DNA from: Terrisporobacter vanillatitrophus
GTDB taxonomy: Bacteria; Bacillota; Clostridia; Peptostreptococcales; Peptostreptococcaceae
NCBI RefSeq assembly: GCF_051148895.1
Contig: NZ_CP154625.1
Coordinates: 372,001 to 436,000, forward strand
Direction: 5' to 3'
DNA length: 64,000 nucleotides
In this document: piece by piece, positions 17,112-25,211 of the stretch
Layout: each line of letters opens with the position of its first letter
How positions within the stretch are numbered: position 1 is the stretch's first letter
Notes under the pieces: model-generated
Database searches by the model: none
What the model saw: the letters and a program-made list of their open reading frames with translations, nothing else
What the model was told of the DNA's origin: nothing
Translations under genes and position numbers: made by a program

Positions 17112-17844
17112 TGATTTTGCCTTTGTTTATGATGAACTTATGAGTGAAGTTGATTATGACAATTGGGTCAAATACATTCAAGATATAATAAAAAGTGAAA
17201 ATGTTGAAGTACAAAATATATTAGAATTAGCTTGTGGTACAGGAAATTTAACTATACCACTTACTAAGAAAAATTATGATATCGCAGGAATAGATATTTC
17301 AGAAGAAATGCTACAAGTTGCCAGAGAAAAAGGAGAAAGAGAAAATGTTGAGTTAGTATTGTTAGAACAAGACATCGTAGAGCTTGATTTTGATGTTACT
17401 AACTTAGACTGTATCCTTTGTGGATGCGATGGATTTAACTACATAACTTATGATGAAGATTTAGAAGGTGTATTTTCTAAATGTCATGAGTTACTAAAAG
17501 AAAATGGAATTTTCATATTTGATATAAGTTCTTATTACAAATTATCAAAAGTCCTAGGAAACAACATGTATGGTGAAAATAGAGAAGATATAGCTTACAT
17601 GTGGCAAAACTACTTTGATGATTACGAAAACTTAGTAGAAATGGATCTTGCATTCTTTGTTAAAGGAGAAGATGGTAGATTCGATAAATTTGAAGAAAAC
17701 CACTTACAAAGAGCCTATAAAAATGATGAAATAATCCATTTACTAAAAAATGCAGGATTTGAGTATATAAAAACTTATGGAGATTTTAAATTAGAAGCTC
17801 CAAAAGAAGACAGCGAAAGAGTATTTTTTGTTTGTAAAAAATAA
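17098..17844 (+). CDS. Class I SAM-dependent methyltransferase
   Basis: A 248-aa Rossmann-fold methyltransferase. Motif I ILELACGTGNL is at about residues 40-50, the acidic motif II GIDISEEML at about 63-71, and motif IV NLDCILCGCDGFNYI at about 101-115. The substrate is unknown; this family (often with YDELM near the start) includes many uncharacterised clostridial enzymes. Its ATG lies inside the end of the spore-protein gene in another frame, so the two are probably co-translated. hslO follows after 20 bp. Confidence 0.85.
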   Translation: MNQYSDFAFVYDELMSEVDYDNWVKYIQDIIKSENVEVQNILELACGTGNLTIPLTKKNYDIAGIDISEEMLQVAREKGERENVELVLLEQDIVELDFDVTNLDCILCGCDGFNYITYDEDLEGVFSKCHELLKENGIFIFDISSYYKLSKVLGNNMYGENREDIAYMWQNYFDDYENLVEMDLAFFVKGEDGRFDKFEENHLQRAYKNDEIIHLLKNAGFEYIKTYGDFKLEAPKEDSERVFFVCKK

Positions 17845-17864
17845 GCATAAATGGAGGGAAAATA

Positions 17865-18749
17865 ATGAAGGATTACGTTATAAAAGCAACTAGCACAAAT
17901 GGACAAGTAAGAGCTTACGTTGGCGTAACTAAAAACTTAGTTCAAACTGCTAGAGATAATCATAATACAATAAAAGTTGCAACTGCAGCACTTGGAAGAA
18001 CATTAACAGCTACAGCAATGATGGGCTTAATGATGAAAAATGATAAAGATGAGTTAAGTGTAATCATAAAAGGTGGAGGACCTATAGGGACTATACTTAC
18101 AACTGCTGACGCAAAAGGAAATGTTAAAGGTTATGTACAATACCCAGACTTAAACGGTGTGGAAGTACAGGACTATCCAAATGGAAAATTAAACGTTGCT
18201 GGAGCAGTAGGAAATAAGGGATATGTTAAAGTAATAAAAGACTTAGGACTTAGAGAGCCTTATGTTGGTTCTTATCCATTAGTAAGTGGAGAAATAGCAG
18301 AAGACTTCACTCACTACTTTGCATTATCTGAGCAAACTCCATCAGTAGTTTCTTTAGGTGTTCTTACAACAGAAACGGAAGTTCAGCAAGCTGGAGGATT
18401 AATAGTTCAATTAATGCCAGATGCAACAGAAGAAACTATAGCTACTTTAGAACAAAATGTGTCTAAGTTAAAATCAGTTACTACAATGTTAAGTGAAGGA
18501 ATGACTCTAGATGACATATTAAATTTAGTGTTAGAAGGATTAGATCCAAAGATACTAGATATATGTGATGTTAAATTTGACTGTAACTGTTCAAAAGACA
18601 GAATAAAGAAAGTTTTAATATCATTAGGTAGAGAAACTTTAACTGAAATAATAGAAGAAGATAAGCAAGCTGAAATAAGCTGCCACTTCTGTAATAGTGC
18701 TTATCACTATGATGAAGAGGAATTAAGAGAAATATTAGATGAAATGTAG
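17865..18749 (+). CDS. hslO: Hsp33 redox-regulated chaperonin
   Basis: A 294-aa cytosolic holdase activated by oxidative unfolding. The N-terminal domain starts with TSTNGQVRAYVG and contains GGGPIGTI (about 68-75). The C-terminal zinc centre has CNC near 243-245 and CHFC near 270-273, the CxC-Xn-CxxC redox switch. It is probably in an operon with the upstream methyltransferase and ends at a strong terminator. Confidence 0.95.
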   Translation: MKDYVIKATSTNGQVRAYVGVTKNLVQTARDNHNTIKVATAALGRTLTATAMMGLMMKNDKDELSVIIKGGGPIGTILTTADAKGNVKGYVQYPDLNGVEVQDYPNGKLNVAGAVGNKGYVKVIKDLGLREPYVGSYPLVSGEIAEDFTHYFALSEQTPSVVSLGVLTTETEVQQAGGLIVQLMPDATEETIATLEQNVSKLKSVTTMLSEGMTLDDILNLVLEGLDPKILDICDVKFDCNCSKDRIKKVLISLGRETLTEIIEEDKQAEISCHFCNSAYHYDEEELREILDEM

Positions 18750-18759
18750 TTAATATAGA

Positions 18760-18788
18760 AAGAGCTGTCGTGAGACAGCTCTTTTTTT
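18760..18788 (+). terminator. Terminator of hslO
   Basis: Stem AGAGCTGTC / GACAGCTCT with a GTGA tetraloop and a T7 run. Confidence 0.92.
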
Positions 18789-18873
18789 GATAAATGTATA
18801 TAATAGCTATCGTATAAGAAAATAAAATTAATTTACGGTAGCTATTTTAGTTATTATTATATGGAAAAAATAA

Positions 18874-18903
18874 TTGACTTTTTTAGTGTATTAATAATAT
18901 AAT
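18874..18903 (+). promoter_or_regulatory. Sigma-A promoter of the GntR/ABC operon
   Basis: TTGACT (18874-18879), an 18-bp spacer, then TATAAT (18898-18903). The -10 box is buried inside the left operator palindrome. Confidence 0.85.
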
Positions 18904-18940
18904 ACACTTGTACATGAAGTGTATTATATTATTAATACAC
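18886..18940 (+). promoter_or_regulatory. Nested palindromic operator (two inverted 24-bp copies) of the GntR/YtrA-type regulator
   Basis: Positions 18886-18909 and 18917-18940 are perfect 24-bp inverted copies around GTACATG. Each arm is itself a dyad, GTGTATTA-N6-TAATACAC. This gives two operator sites, one covering the -10 box and one just downstream. It fits autorepression by the GntR protein encoded 34 bp away, as is usual for YtrA-type regulators. Confidence 0.75.
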
Positions 18941-18973
18941 AGGGCAAAAAATAATTAAGAGAGGAGAAATACC

Positions 18974-19333
18974 TTGAAATTTACAGTAAATGATAGAGAA
19001 CCAGTTTATATCCAAATTATCAGAAATATAAAACAGAAGATAGTCACTGGGGAAATACAAAAGGGAGAGAGACTACCTTCTAGAAGAGAAATGGCAGTTA
19101 ATATAAATGTAAATCCAAATACAGTTCAAAAAGCTTATAAGGAGATGGAAGAAATGGGGATAATCAATACAATCAAAAATAATCAAAGTACAATTACTGA
19201 AGATGATAATTTAATACGACAAATAAGAAAAGATTTAATAAGTGAAGCGACAGATGTTTTTATAGAGCAAATGAAAGCAATTAATGTACCCATAGAAGAA
19301 GTTAAGGATATTATTACTAAGAAATATATATAA
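18974..19333 (+). CDS. GntR-family (YtrA subfamily) transcriptional regulator
   Basis: A 119-aa repressor. Residues about 8-75 form the winged helix of the GntR family (EPVYIQIIRNIKQKIVTGEI...GERLPSRREMA), and the short C-terminal tail (about 50 aa, helical) is typical of the YtrA subfamily that controls neighbouring ABC transporters. The start is TTG 18974 after GAGAGGAGAAA. It is the first gene of a four-gene operon and probably represses it through the nested palindromes overlapping the promoter. Confidence 0.9.
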   Translation: MKFTVNDREPVYIQIIRNIKQKIVTGEIQKGERLPSRREMAVNINVNPNTVQKAYKEMEEMGIINTIKNNQSTITEDDNLIRQIRKDLISEATDVFIEQMKAINVPIEEVKDIITKKYI

Positions 19334-19362
19334 GTAAGGGAAATATATAGGGGAGGAAAATA

Positions 19363-20055
19363 ATGATTGAAGTTAAAAATGTGAAAAAGAAATACAAGAA
19401 AGTAAAAGCTTTAGATGATGTTTCCTTTAATATAGAAGAAGGAAACATCACTTGCATACTTGGTGTTAACGGTGTTGGAAAATCTACTATTCTAAAAGCT
19501 ATAGCAGGATTAGTAAAACCAAATAGTGGAGAAATTTTAATTGATGGGGAAAAATTTAATCAACAAACTTATAATAAACTAGCTTTTGTGCCAGATATAG
19601 ATATTCATTTTAGTCATCTTAATATAAAAGAAACTTTTGATTTCATGAAGTTATTTTATAAAAATTGGGATGAAGAAAGAGCTTATGAAATGCTTAAGAT
19701 GTTCTCTTTAACTGATGATAAAAAAATAAGTGAACTGTCTAAGGGTAATAAGGCAAGAGTAAAGATTATAATTGGATTTGCTCAGAGAGCTAAATATATT
19801 TTACTTGATGAACCATTTTCAGGCATAGATATTTTTAAAAGAGAAGAGTTTATAAAAGCAATGTTAACATATATGGAAGATGACGAAAGTATTGTAATAA
19901 CTACTCATGAAATTGATGAAATAGAACAAATAGTAGATAATGTAATAATTCTAAATAACGGAAAAATTGAACAGATATTTAATGCAGAAGAAGTTAGACA
20001 AAATGAAGGAAAATCAATACTAGATAAAATGAGGGAGGTATATAATGGGGAGTAA
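19363..20055 (+). CDS. ABC transporter ATP-binding protein
   Basis: A 230-aa nucleotide-binding subunit. Walker A is GVNGVGKST (about 34-42), the signature is LSKGNKARV (about 126-134), Walker B is YILLDEPFSGID (about 146-157), and the switch His is in TTHEIDE (about 186). The substrate is unknown; in YtrA-type operons such pumps respond to cell-wall-active peptides or export bacteriocin-like compounds. It overlaps the permease start by 11 bp. Confidence 0.9.
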   Translation: MIEVKNVKKKYKKVKALDDVSFNIEEGNITCILGVNGVGKSTILKAIAGLVKPNSGEILIDGEKFNQQTYNKLAFVPDIDIHFSHLNIKETFDFMKLFYKNWDEERAYEMLKMFSLTDDKKISELSKGNKARVKIIIGFAQRAKYILLDEPFSGIDIFKREEFIKAMLTYMEDDESIVITTHEIDEIEQIVDNVIILNNGKIEQIFNAEEVRQNEGKSILDKMREVYNGE

Positions 20056-20878
20056 GATATTAACACTTTTTGATATAGAGTTTAGAAGAGTGCAGAAGAT
20101 ATTTTTTGCTGTAATTTCATTGATAACACTAGGTAATATAGGAATTCTTATTTTAGGAATATATAGGGTACTCGAAGATATAAAAGCAGAAACTGGTGTA
20201 GCACAACAAATATCAGTATTAAAAACTAATATAGGAAAGCATATGTTTTTAGAACTTCAGCTACCTAACTTTATATATTATTTATCAAATTTGCTGATGT
20301 TTTTAGCTTTAATAGGATGTGCATTTTACTGTGTATTAATATGGCAAAGAGATTTTTCTAGTAAATCAAAAACAATATATACATTTTTTATGTTGCCGGA
20401 AAATAGATTTATCATATTTATTTCAAAATTAATAACAATGCTTACTTTGATTTATAGCATAATATTTGTTCAACACTTGTTATGGGGGATAGAAGCTTTT
20501 ATAGTTAGTAAATATGCAAATATACCTATAATAAACATGATTAATAGTATAAATAATATGAATGGTATGGTAGGAATTACTGATTTAATGTTAGTGCCAA
20601 TCTACCCTATGGAATTTTTAATGATATTTATAATAGGACCAATAGCTGCTGTTACATCTATATTTACAGCAGTCCTTATGTCTAAATCAATAAAAAAAGT
20701 CGGTGGTCTTATAGGAATTGTATCTATGGTTACTTTATTCATTATATATTTTGTAATAATAGTAGATCATAAATACTCTGATGATATTTTAAGAAATAAT
20801 ATAATTTTCTACATAGTAGTATTTTTGGTTTCAATATTTGTATCTTATAATTTATTAAAAAATAAAATGTGTGATTAG
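20045..20878 (+). CDS. ABC transporter permease
   Basis: A 277-aa integral membrane protein with about six hydrophobic helices (residues roughly 17-40, 78-102, 125-148, 190-215, 222-240 and 250-270). It is the membrane partner of the overlapping ATPase gene. The start ATG 20045 sits inside the end of the ATPase gene behind GGGAGGTAT. No substrate motif is visible. Confidence 0.82.
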   Translation: MGSKILTLFDIEFRRVQKIFFAVISLITLGNIGILILGIYRVLEDIKAETGVAQQISVLKTNIGKHMFLELQLPNFIYYLSNLLMFLALIGCAFYCVLIWQRDFSSKSKTIYTFFMLPENRFIIFISKLITMLTLIYSIIFVQHLLWGIEAFIVSKYANIPIINMINSINNMNGMVGITDLMLVPIYPMEFLMIFIIGPIAAVTSIFTAVLMSKSIKKVGGLIGIVSMVTLFIIYFVIIVDHKYSDDILRNNIIFYIVVFLVSIFVSYNLLKNKMCD

Positions 20879-20891
20879 GGAGGGAAATATC

Positions 20892-22124
20892 ATGAAAATA
20901 AAATTATCAAAAATAATATTAATAATATCAGTAGTGGGAACTATACTAGTTGGTATTTCTCTAGCTAATATATATAAAACAGATATAGTAGTAAAAGATG
21001 TACATGGTAAAAGAGCTGCTTTAGGAGATATGAATATATTACTACAAAAAACAGGAGGAGTATTTGAAACAGATGAGATTCTTATAAATAAAAACAGTAC
21101 TACAACGAAGAAACTTGTAAAACAAAGAGATACACTTTTTAATTTAACAAAAGAAAATTTAGATAATCGTGATTTATTTCAATTTAAATATGATAAAAAT
21201 ATTGTATTTGAAGATAAAGAAACTGTTGGTACAGCTCAGATAGCTGATAGTAATAAAGAAAGAATGATGGCTTATATTGAAATAAAAGATAAGAAAAATA
21301 ATAAAATAAAATCTTATAATATTGATATGGGTGAAGGTATAGAAACTAACGAAAATTATAATTATGTATCAATGCCTGTAAAAAAAGAAGGAGATATTCT
21401 TTATGTAGCAACTATGTACTCCTACGGTGATATTTCGGATGATTCATCTTATGAAGAGTATGCAGATGATTCTACATTATCAGATTCACGTTATAAAATT
21501 ACAAATGTGAGTCTATATAAATTAAATTTATCTAATAAAACTTCTAAATGTATAGTTAGTAAAGATTATGAAGGCAAAGATTTAAGTATAAAACAATCAG
21601 GATTTAGTAATGGAAATAAAGGATATTTTATAGTTAATAAGAAAAAAAATAAATCAGATGATTATAGTACGAATTTATTTGAATTAGATATAAAACTAAA
21701 AGAAGTAAATTTAATAGATTTAAAAACGAAGGATGATTATATTGAAACATCTTATGATATAGAAAATGATGAAATATTATTATTATCTATGCCATCAATA
21801 GATCAAATAAATAGTGAGATAAGTAAAAATGTAGAAGGTATTTTAGTAAATCTAAAAGATAGAAATTTAAAATATAAATATAAATTAAATATAAACTATA
21901 ATGGAGATTTTACATCTGGAGATAGAGTAAGAAGAGATAATGGGAAAATATATGTAGCATCAGCTACCTATGTTGAGACAAATAAGTATGAAAAAAATTA
22001 TCAAACACCATATAATTTCTATGTGTTTGATGAGAAAGATGGTGAGATGTTGTATGAAGGAAGTACAACAATTAATTCTAGTGATAGAGTAAATATGGGA
22101 ATTGTTAAGAATGATGAGATTTAG
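20892..22124 (+). CDS. Membrane-anchored extracytoplasmic protein of the GntR/ABC operon, unknown function
   Basis: A 410-aa protein with one N-terminal membrane helix (about 5-27) and no lipobox cysteine, then a hydrophilic outside domain of about 380 residues rich in Lys, Asp, Asn and Tyr. Repeated 'xYxVSMPVKKEGDILYVATMY'-like beta strands suggest a beta-propeller-like fold (inference). ATG 20892 follows GGGAGGGAAA; the frame opens a few codons earlier. It is the fourth gene of the operon, 13 bp after the permease, so it probably assists the transporter. The core chromosome ends here; the next DNA is the toxin/immunity island. Confidence 0.72.
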   Translation: MKIKLSKIILIISVVGTILVGISLANIYKTDIVVKDVHGKRAALGDMNILLQKTGGVFETDEILINKNSTTTKKLVKQRDTLFNLTKENLDNRDLFQFKYDKNIVFEDKETVGTAQIADSNKERMMAYIEIKDKKNNKIKSYNIDMGEGIETNENYNYVSMPVKKEGDILYVATMYSYGDISDDSSYEEYADDSTLSDSRYKITNVSLYKLNLSNKTSKCIVSKDYEGKDLSIKQSGFSNGNKGYFIVNKKKNKSDDYSTNLFELDIKLKEVNLIDLKTKDDYIETSYDIENDEILLLSMPSIDQINSEISKNVEGILVNLKDRNLKYKYKLNINYNGDFTSGDRVRRDNGKIYVASATYVETNKYEKNYQTPYNFYVFDEKDGEMLYEGSTTINSSDRVNMGIVKNDEI

Positions 22125-22130
22125 TAATTA

Positions 22131-22205
22131 ATATGATGATAAAGATGTGAAGTATAAACAGTTTTTATAGAAGAAACGATTAAAGAAAAATAAACATTTG
22201 TTGAA
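22131..22205 (+). pseudogene. Remnant of a second copy of the 25212-25652 immunity gene (3' end)
   Basis: The bases GTGAAGTATAAACAG and TATAGAAGAAACGATTAAA here match 25603-25650 closely, and similarity continues past the stop to about 25673. Here one T is missing, so the reading YDDKDVKYKQFL runs into a stop instead of continuing as in YKQFFIEETIK. This is direct evidence that cassettes in this island are duplicated and lost. Confidence 0.75.
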
Positions 22206-22250
22206 AATTTTATATAATATAAAACTTAATATTAGAATTCTGTATTTGAT

Positions 22251-22288
22251 TATTGCATAGCGATTATAATTGCTATGCAATAATTTTT
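22251..22288 (+). repeat. Repeated hairpin, copy 1 (ATTGCATAGC / GCTATGCAAT)
   Basis: The 10-bp stem at 22252-22261 / 22272-22281 is followed by AATTTTT. The same hairpin occurs at 24236-24276 and, diverged, at 26025-26062. It looks like a terminator copied along with each cassette. Confidence 0.7.
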
Positions 22289-22365
22289 ACAAGAGGAATA
22301 CATCTAAGATAAAAATTTTTGTACAGATGATACTATAATATACACCTATGATAAAAATTAAAATT

Positions 22366-22405
22366 TTAGGAACAGTTAGGAACAGTTAGGAACAGTTAGG
22401 AACAG
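22366..22405 (+). repeat. Four perfect tandem copies of TTAGGAACAG
   Basis: The 10-bp unit is repeated four times without change. Further scattered copies of TAGGAACA lie at 22438, 22463, 22613 and 22626, and an inverted copy (TGTTCCTA) lies near 22507. Confidence 0.9.
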
Positions 22406-22695
22406 CAAATTTGATAGAAATATTGTGCTTTGATAGATAGGAACAGGCATAAGTACAAACATAGGAACAACCTAGGTGTTAGTAAAGAACAGTGTTTGAA
22501 GGAGGTGTGTTCCTAGTGTGCCTATAAGGATTTCTAGTTATTTAATAATCATAAAAAAATAAGAAAAAATGGCGTGTATGTACATGTGCGCGCGTATAGG
22601 GTTTTTGGTGCTTAGGAACAGCACTTAGGAACAAAGTATGATAATAATAAAAGTATGGAGGCAGCATTGATAAAAAAAGAAGAAAAGGAAGTTAA

Positions 22696-22852
22696 AGATT
22701 AGACGTACATGATGAGAAGAGAAATATTGTATATGATTATAAATTTGTAAAAAAACCAGGTAAGGGATTATCTAAAAATCAAAAAAAAAATCAAAAATCA
22801 AGGACCATCTGAAGCAAGAATATTAGAGATTAATCCTAAAAAAAGAAGTTAA
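22696..22852 (+). pseudogene. Toxin C-terminal tip, frameshifted (nuclease-like, ...VYDYKFVKKPGKGLSKNQ...)
   Basis: One frame reads RLDVHDEKRNIVYDYKF then KKPGKGLSKNQ. After an A-rich slip it continues in another frame as GPSEARILEINPKKRS and stops at 850-852. The 'D..D.....VYDYKF...GLS..Q......GP....IiEi.P' pattern resembles short C-terminal nuclease tips of polymorphic toxins. It lies 14 bp before the next immunity-type gene, the usual toxin-then-immunity order. There is no start and the frame is broken, so it is inactive. Confidence 0.6.
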
Positions 22853-22866
22853 GAAGGGAGAAAATA

Positions 22867-23514
22867 ATGCCAGGGAAAAATTATACAAGAACAATGAAAA
22901 AAGAGGTTACAAATCAATGGCATGAACTACTTCCATGCATGGAGATAGAGGAAAATATGTCTTTAATGAATATTTTAGGACCAATAGTAGTCGGAATTTT
23001 ATTAGAGATAGGGTCTAATAAAAATATGTATTATCCAACATTATATATACATAATTTAGCTAATAATATAGGCTTTGTTAGTACATCTCTTAATATAACG
23101 GACAACTTCAACTATGTGACAACAGTTAGTAAGCCAGATAAATATATGAAAATAGCAGAAGTATTAAAAAATAAGGCTATAGTACCAATAGAGGGGGATA
23201 TACATATAAATGAACTACTAGATAGATTAAAAGAAGCGTATAGTAATCTTTATCATAGCGATAAAATATGTATAATAGAAACAGTCTTATATTTAGCTGG
23301 TTGGAGTGGAAATGAATCAATAATAAAGGAGTCGGTTGTTTTTGCAAATGAAAAAATAAAACAGTTATCAACTCTAACTGAAGAAGATAAAGATAAAGTT
23401 TTTTCTAAGATATTTGAGGAAATAAAAGAACCAGAAAAAATAAGAAAAACAGTAGAAGAGCAGATTATAGAATTAAAGCTTGATAAATTACCTAGAAGAA
23501 GTATATTGCTATAG
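22867..23514 (+). CDS. Putative immunity protein (215 aa), family not recognised
   Basis: ATG 22867 follows AAGAAGGGAGAAA, 14 bp after the broken nuclease tip. The product is an acidic, soluble, mainly helical protein without signal peptide or membrane helix. Two hydrophobic core stretches (MNILGPIVVGILLEIG near 30-45 and IETVLYLAGWSG near 138-150) are visible. I do not recognise a domain. Its place directly behind a toxin tip is the reason for calling it an immunity protein, presumably against that lost nuclease. Confidence 0.6.
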   Translation: MPGKNYTRTMKKEVTNQWHELLPCMEIEENMSLMNILGPIVVGILLEIGSNKNMYYPTLYIHNLANNIGFVSTSLNITDNFNYVTTVSKPDKYMKIAEVLKNKAIVPIEGDIHINELLDRLKEAYSNLYHSDKICIIETVLYLAGWSGNESIIKESVVFANEKIKQLSTLTEEDKDKVFSKIFEEIKEPEKIRKTVEEQIIELKLDKLPRRSILL

Positions 23515-23710
23515 TATAGAAATATACTCTATTTAATGATATTTTATTTTTAATCTTTTTTTAATTAAAAAGGAGCTTAAACTTTTGTAAAAGAAATGGA
23601 TACTATACTTTGGATAAAACAAGAATGAGAAGTAATAGATTATATTTAGCAACATGATATTTAAGTAACTGAGTTACATGAAGTGGTAACGAAAGTATCT
23701 CATTGGCGAT

Positions 23711-23905
23711 ATGAACGAAGTAAATTTTTATATAGAAAATGTAGGATGGATACCATCAAGTATGATTGAAGAAGGAGATATAGTAGTTTTTCAATCAGGT
23801 GAAAGAGCAATAGTAGAGGATATTGATAAGATTGTTTATAATGGGACTTCAGAAAATAGAACAGTTCATGAATTTTATGTTGATGCAAAAAGAAGTATAT
23901 TATAA
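23711..23905 (+). pseudogene. Pretoxin Hint-domain fragment of a lost polymorphic toxin
   Basis: The 64 residues read FYIENVGWIPSSMIEEGD, VVFQSGERAIVEDI, and TVHEFYVDAKRS. This is the pattern of the Hint/intein-like autoprocessing module that precedes toxin tips ('F.ve..GWi.a..L..GD.v....G..a.v..i......tVynf.V'). It lacks an N-terminal catalytic Cys and any toxin tip; the 3' end runs into the next fragment in another frame. An ATG at 23711 exists, but no good ribosome site. Confidence 0.6.
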
Positions 23906-24173
23906 AACACCTAATCTAAACAAAGTAGCAAATTTAGAGGAGATATTTAAAATATTTTTTTATGAAAATGCAATATTGCTTCATTATGAAGATAGAGAAT
24001 GTGGAGCAATAAGAATAAAAGTAGAAGATTTTTTTAAGTATTTAGGTGATATAGCCGAATTTTCTAAATTTAAAGAGGGCTATAGTGATTTAGTTCTAGT
24101 TGATGAAAATCTTAAATATGGAATATGTGTTGAGAGATATGAATATTTTAATAAATTATTTGTATGGTATTAA
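23883..24173 (+). CDS. Small immunity-like protein, probably N-terminally truncated
   Basis: A frame of about 96 residues overlaps the Hint fragment end. It contains EEIFKIFFYENAILLHYEDR and later LVLVDENLKYGICVERYEY, typical of small acidic immunity proteins, but I cannot name the family. There is no ribosome site at 23883 and the frame is open further upstream without coding character, so the true N-terminus may have been lost where it fused to the Hint remnant. It could be a pseudogene. Confidence 0.4.
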   Translation: MQKEVYYKTPNLNKVANLEEIFKIFFYENAILLHYEDRECGAIRIKVEDFFKYLGDIAEFSKFKEGYSDLVLVDENLKYGICVERYEYFNKLFVWY

Positions 24174-24235
24174 GAGGAAGATTAATTAAAGATTTTTAAT
24201 CAAATATAGTATTAATATTATAAATTACAGTTTAT

Positions 24236-24276
24236 CTATTGCATAGCAAATAGAATTGCTATGCAATACTTTTTAG
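24236..24276 (+). repeat. Repeated hairpin, copy 2 (ATTGCATAGC / GCTATGCAAT)
   Basis: Perfect 10-bp stem 24238-24247 / 24258-24267, then ACTTTTTAG. It matches the copy at 22251 and sits at the same place, just after an immunity-type frame. Confidence 0.75.
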
Positions 24277-24293
24277 TACAATTATAATTGTAA

Positions 24294-24618
24294 GTTTTGA
24301 AAGACACATAAGTATAGCAGATACTTATGATAGAAATGTAGAAGGAAAAAGTGAAGTAGCTTATGAATACACTGACTTTGGTGAAACAGAAATTTGTTGA
24401 TAGGCATGGTTCTAGTTCTACATATAAAAATAAGCCTAGTTTTAATGAAAATTTTGACATAAAGAGTGGCATAAATAGTACTTTAAAGGGAAGGAATTCT
24501 GTAGTAAAATCTAATACTGGTGGAAGAACTGAAAGTATGGACTGTCATGTTGAAGAACTTGATTAGTATGGCGCAAGCAGCTTTATCAATGGGAACTGGA
24601 ATAGTATCAATCGGTGAT
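24294..24618 (+). pseudogene. Jumbled polymorphic-toxin remnants
   Basis: Three short readings in different frames follow one another: ERHISIADTYDRNVEGKSEV (stop at 24400), DRHGSSSTYKNKPSFNENFD through NSVVKSNTGGRTESMDCHVE (to 24566), and SMAQAALSMGTGIVSIGD (to 24618). The last resembles the glycine-rich linker found before pretoxin domains. None has a ribosome site; together they look like decayed toxin pieces. Confidence 0.45.
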
Positions 24619-24633
24619 TAAAAATAATATTAT

Positions 24634-24666
24634 TCACATATATGAAGTAAGTCCATGTATATGTGA
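24634..24666 (+). terminator. Hairpin before the TPR genes
   Basis: Stem TCACATATA(TG) / CA(TG)TATATGTGA of about 10 bp without a clear T-run; terminator-like at best. Confidence 0.35.
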
Positions 24667-24785
24667 TAGCTTTAGATAGTATATCCATATTGATATATTT
24701 ACTATAGTATTAATAGGTCAAGTTGAGCAAGACTAAAGCAAAAATATTTACTACCAGCAAATTAAAAATATAGGAGAATGAAGAT

Positions 24786-25202
24786 ATGGAATTAGATGAT
24801 AAAATATATGAACAAATAATGGAATTAAGTGATGAGGGGAATGAGCTTATTGAAGATGGCAAATTTCATGAGTCTATAGAAGTGTTAAAAAAAGCATTGA
24901 GCTTAATTCCGCAACCTAAAGACATTTGGGAAGCAAGTACATGGATTTATGCAACATTAGGGGATGCAAGTTTTCTAGCTAATGACTATGAAGCATCTTT
25001 AAATTATATGTTTGAGGCATTAAAATGTCCGGACGGAATAGGAAATCCATTTATCTTATTAAGAATAGGACAGTGCTTCTTTGAACTAGATAATATGTAT
25101 AAAGCTAAAGAATATTTATTACAAGCATATATGCTTGAAGGAAAAGAAATATTTGAAGAAGACGATGAAAAATATTTTAAAATAGTAAAGAATTTAATTT
25201 AG
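24786..25202 (+). CDS. Tetratricopeptide-type immunity protein (138 aa)
   Basis: This all-helical soluble protein has TPR-like helix pairs: GNELIEDGKFHESIEVLKKA (about 18-37), LGDASFLANDYEASLNYMF (about 59-77) and RIGQCFFELDNMYKAKEYLL (about 91-110). The KCPDGIGNPFILLRIGQC segment is a recurring feature of TPR proteins found next to Rhs/LXG toxins. ATG 24786 follows TATAGGAGA. It is paired with a second TPR-like gene 9 bp downstream, probably as one transcript. The cognate toxin is not identifiable. Confidence 0.7.
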   Translation: MELDDKIYEQIMELSDEGNELIEDGKFHESIEVLKKALSLIPQPKDIWEASTWIYATLGDASFLANDYEASLNYMFEALKCPDGIGNPFILLRIGQCFFELDNMYKAKEYLLQAYMLEGKEIFEEDDEKYFKIVKNLI

Positions 25203-25211
25203 GAGTGTTTT

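Larger units (their letters stand above)
22125..22866 (+). other. Gene-poor left border of the immunity island (repeats and remnants)
   Basis: This 740-bp stretch has no intact gene. It holds, in order: a broken copy of the 3' end of the TPR immunity gene found at 25212 (22131-22205), a hairpin of a repeated family (22251-22288), a cluster of TAGGAACA motifs (22366-22633), a GC-rich purine/pyrimidine alternating patch (22571-22597) and a frameshifted toxin tip (22696-22852). Confidence 0.7.

Noticed and set aside
18886..18940. 24-bp inverted repeat as a terminator
   Set aside because: It has no T-run, overlaps a good -10 box and lies upstream of a GntR gene, so an operator is the better reading.
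22366..22405. Tandem repeats as a CRISPR array
   Set aside because: The unit is only 10 bp, directly tandem without spacers, and no cas genes are near.
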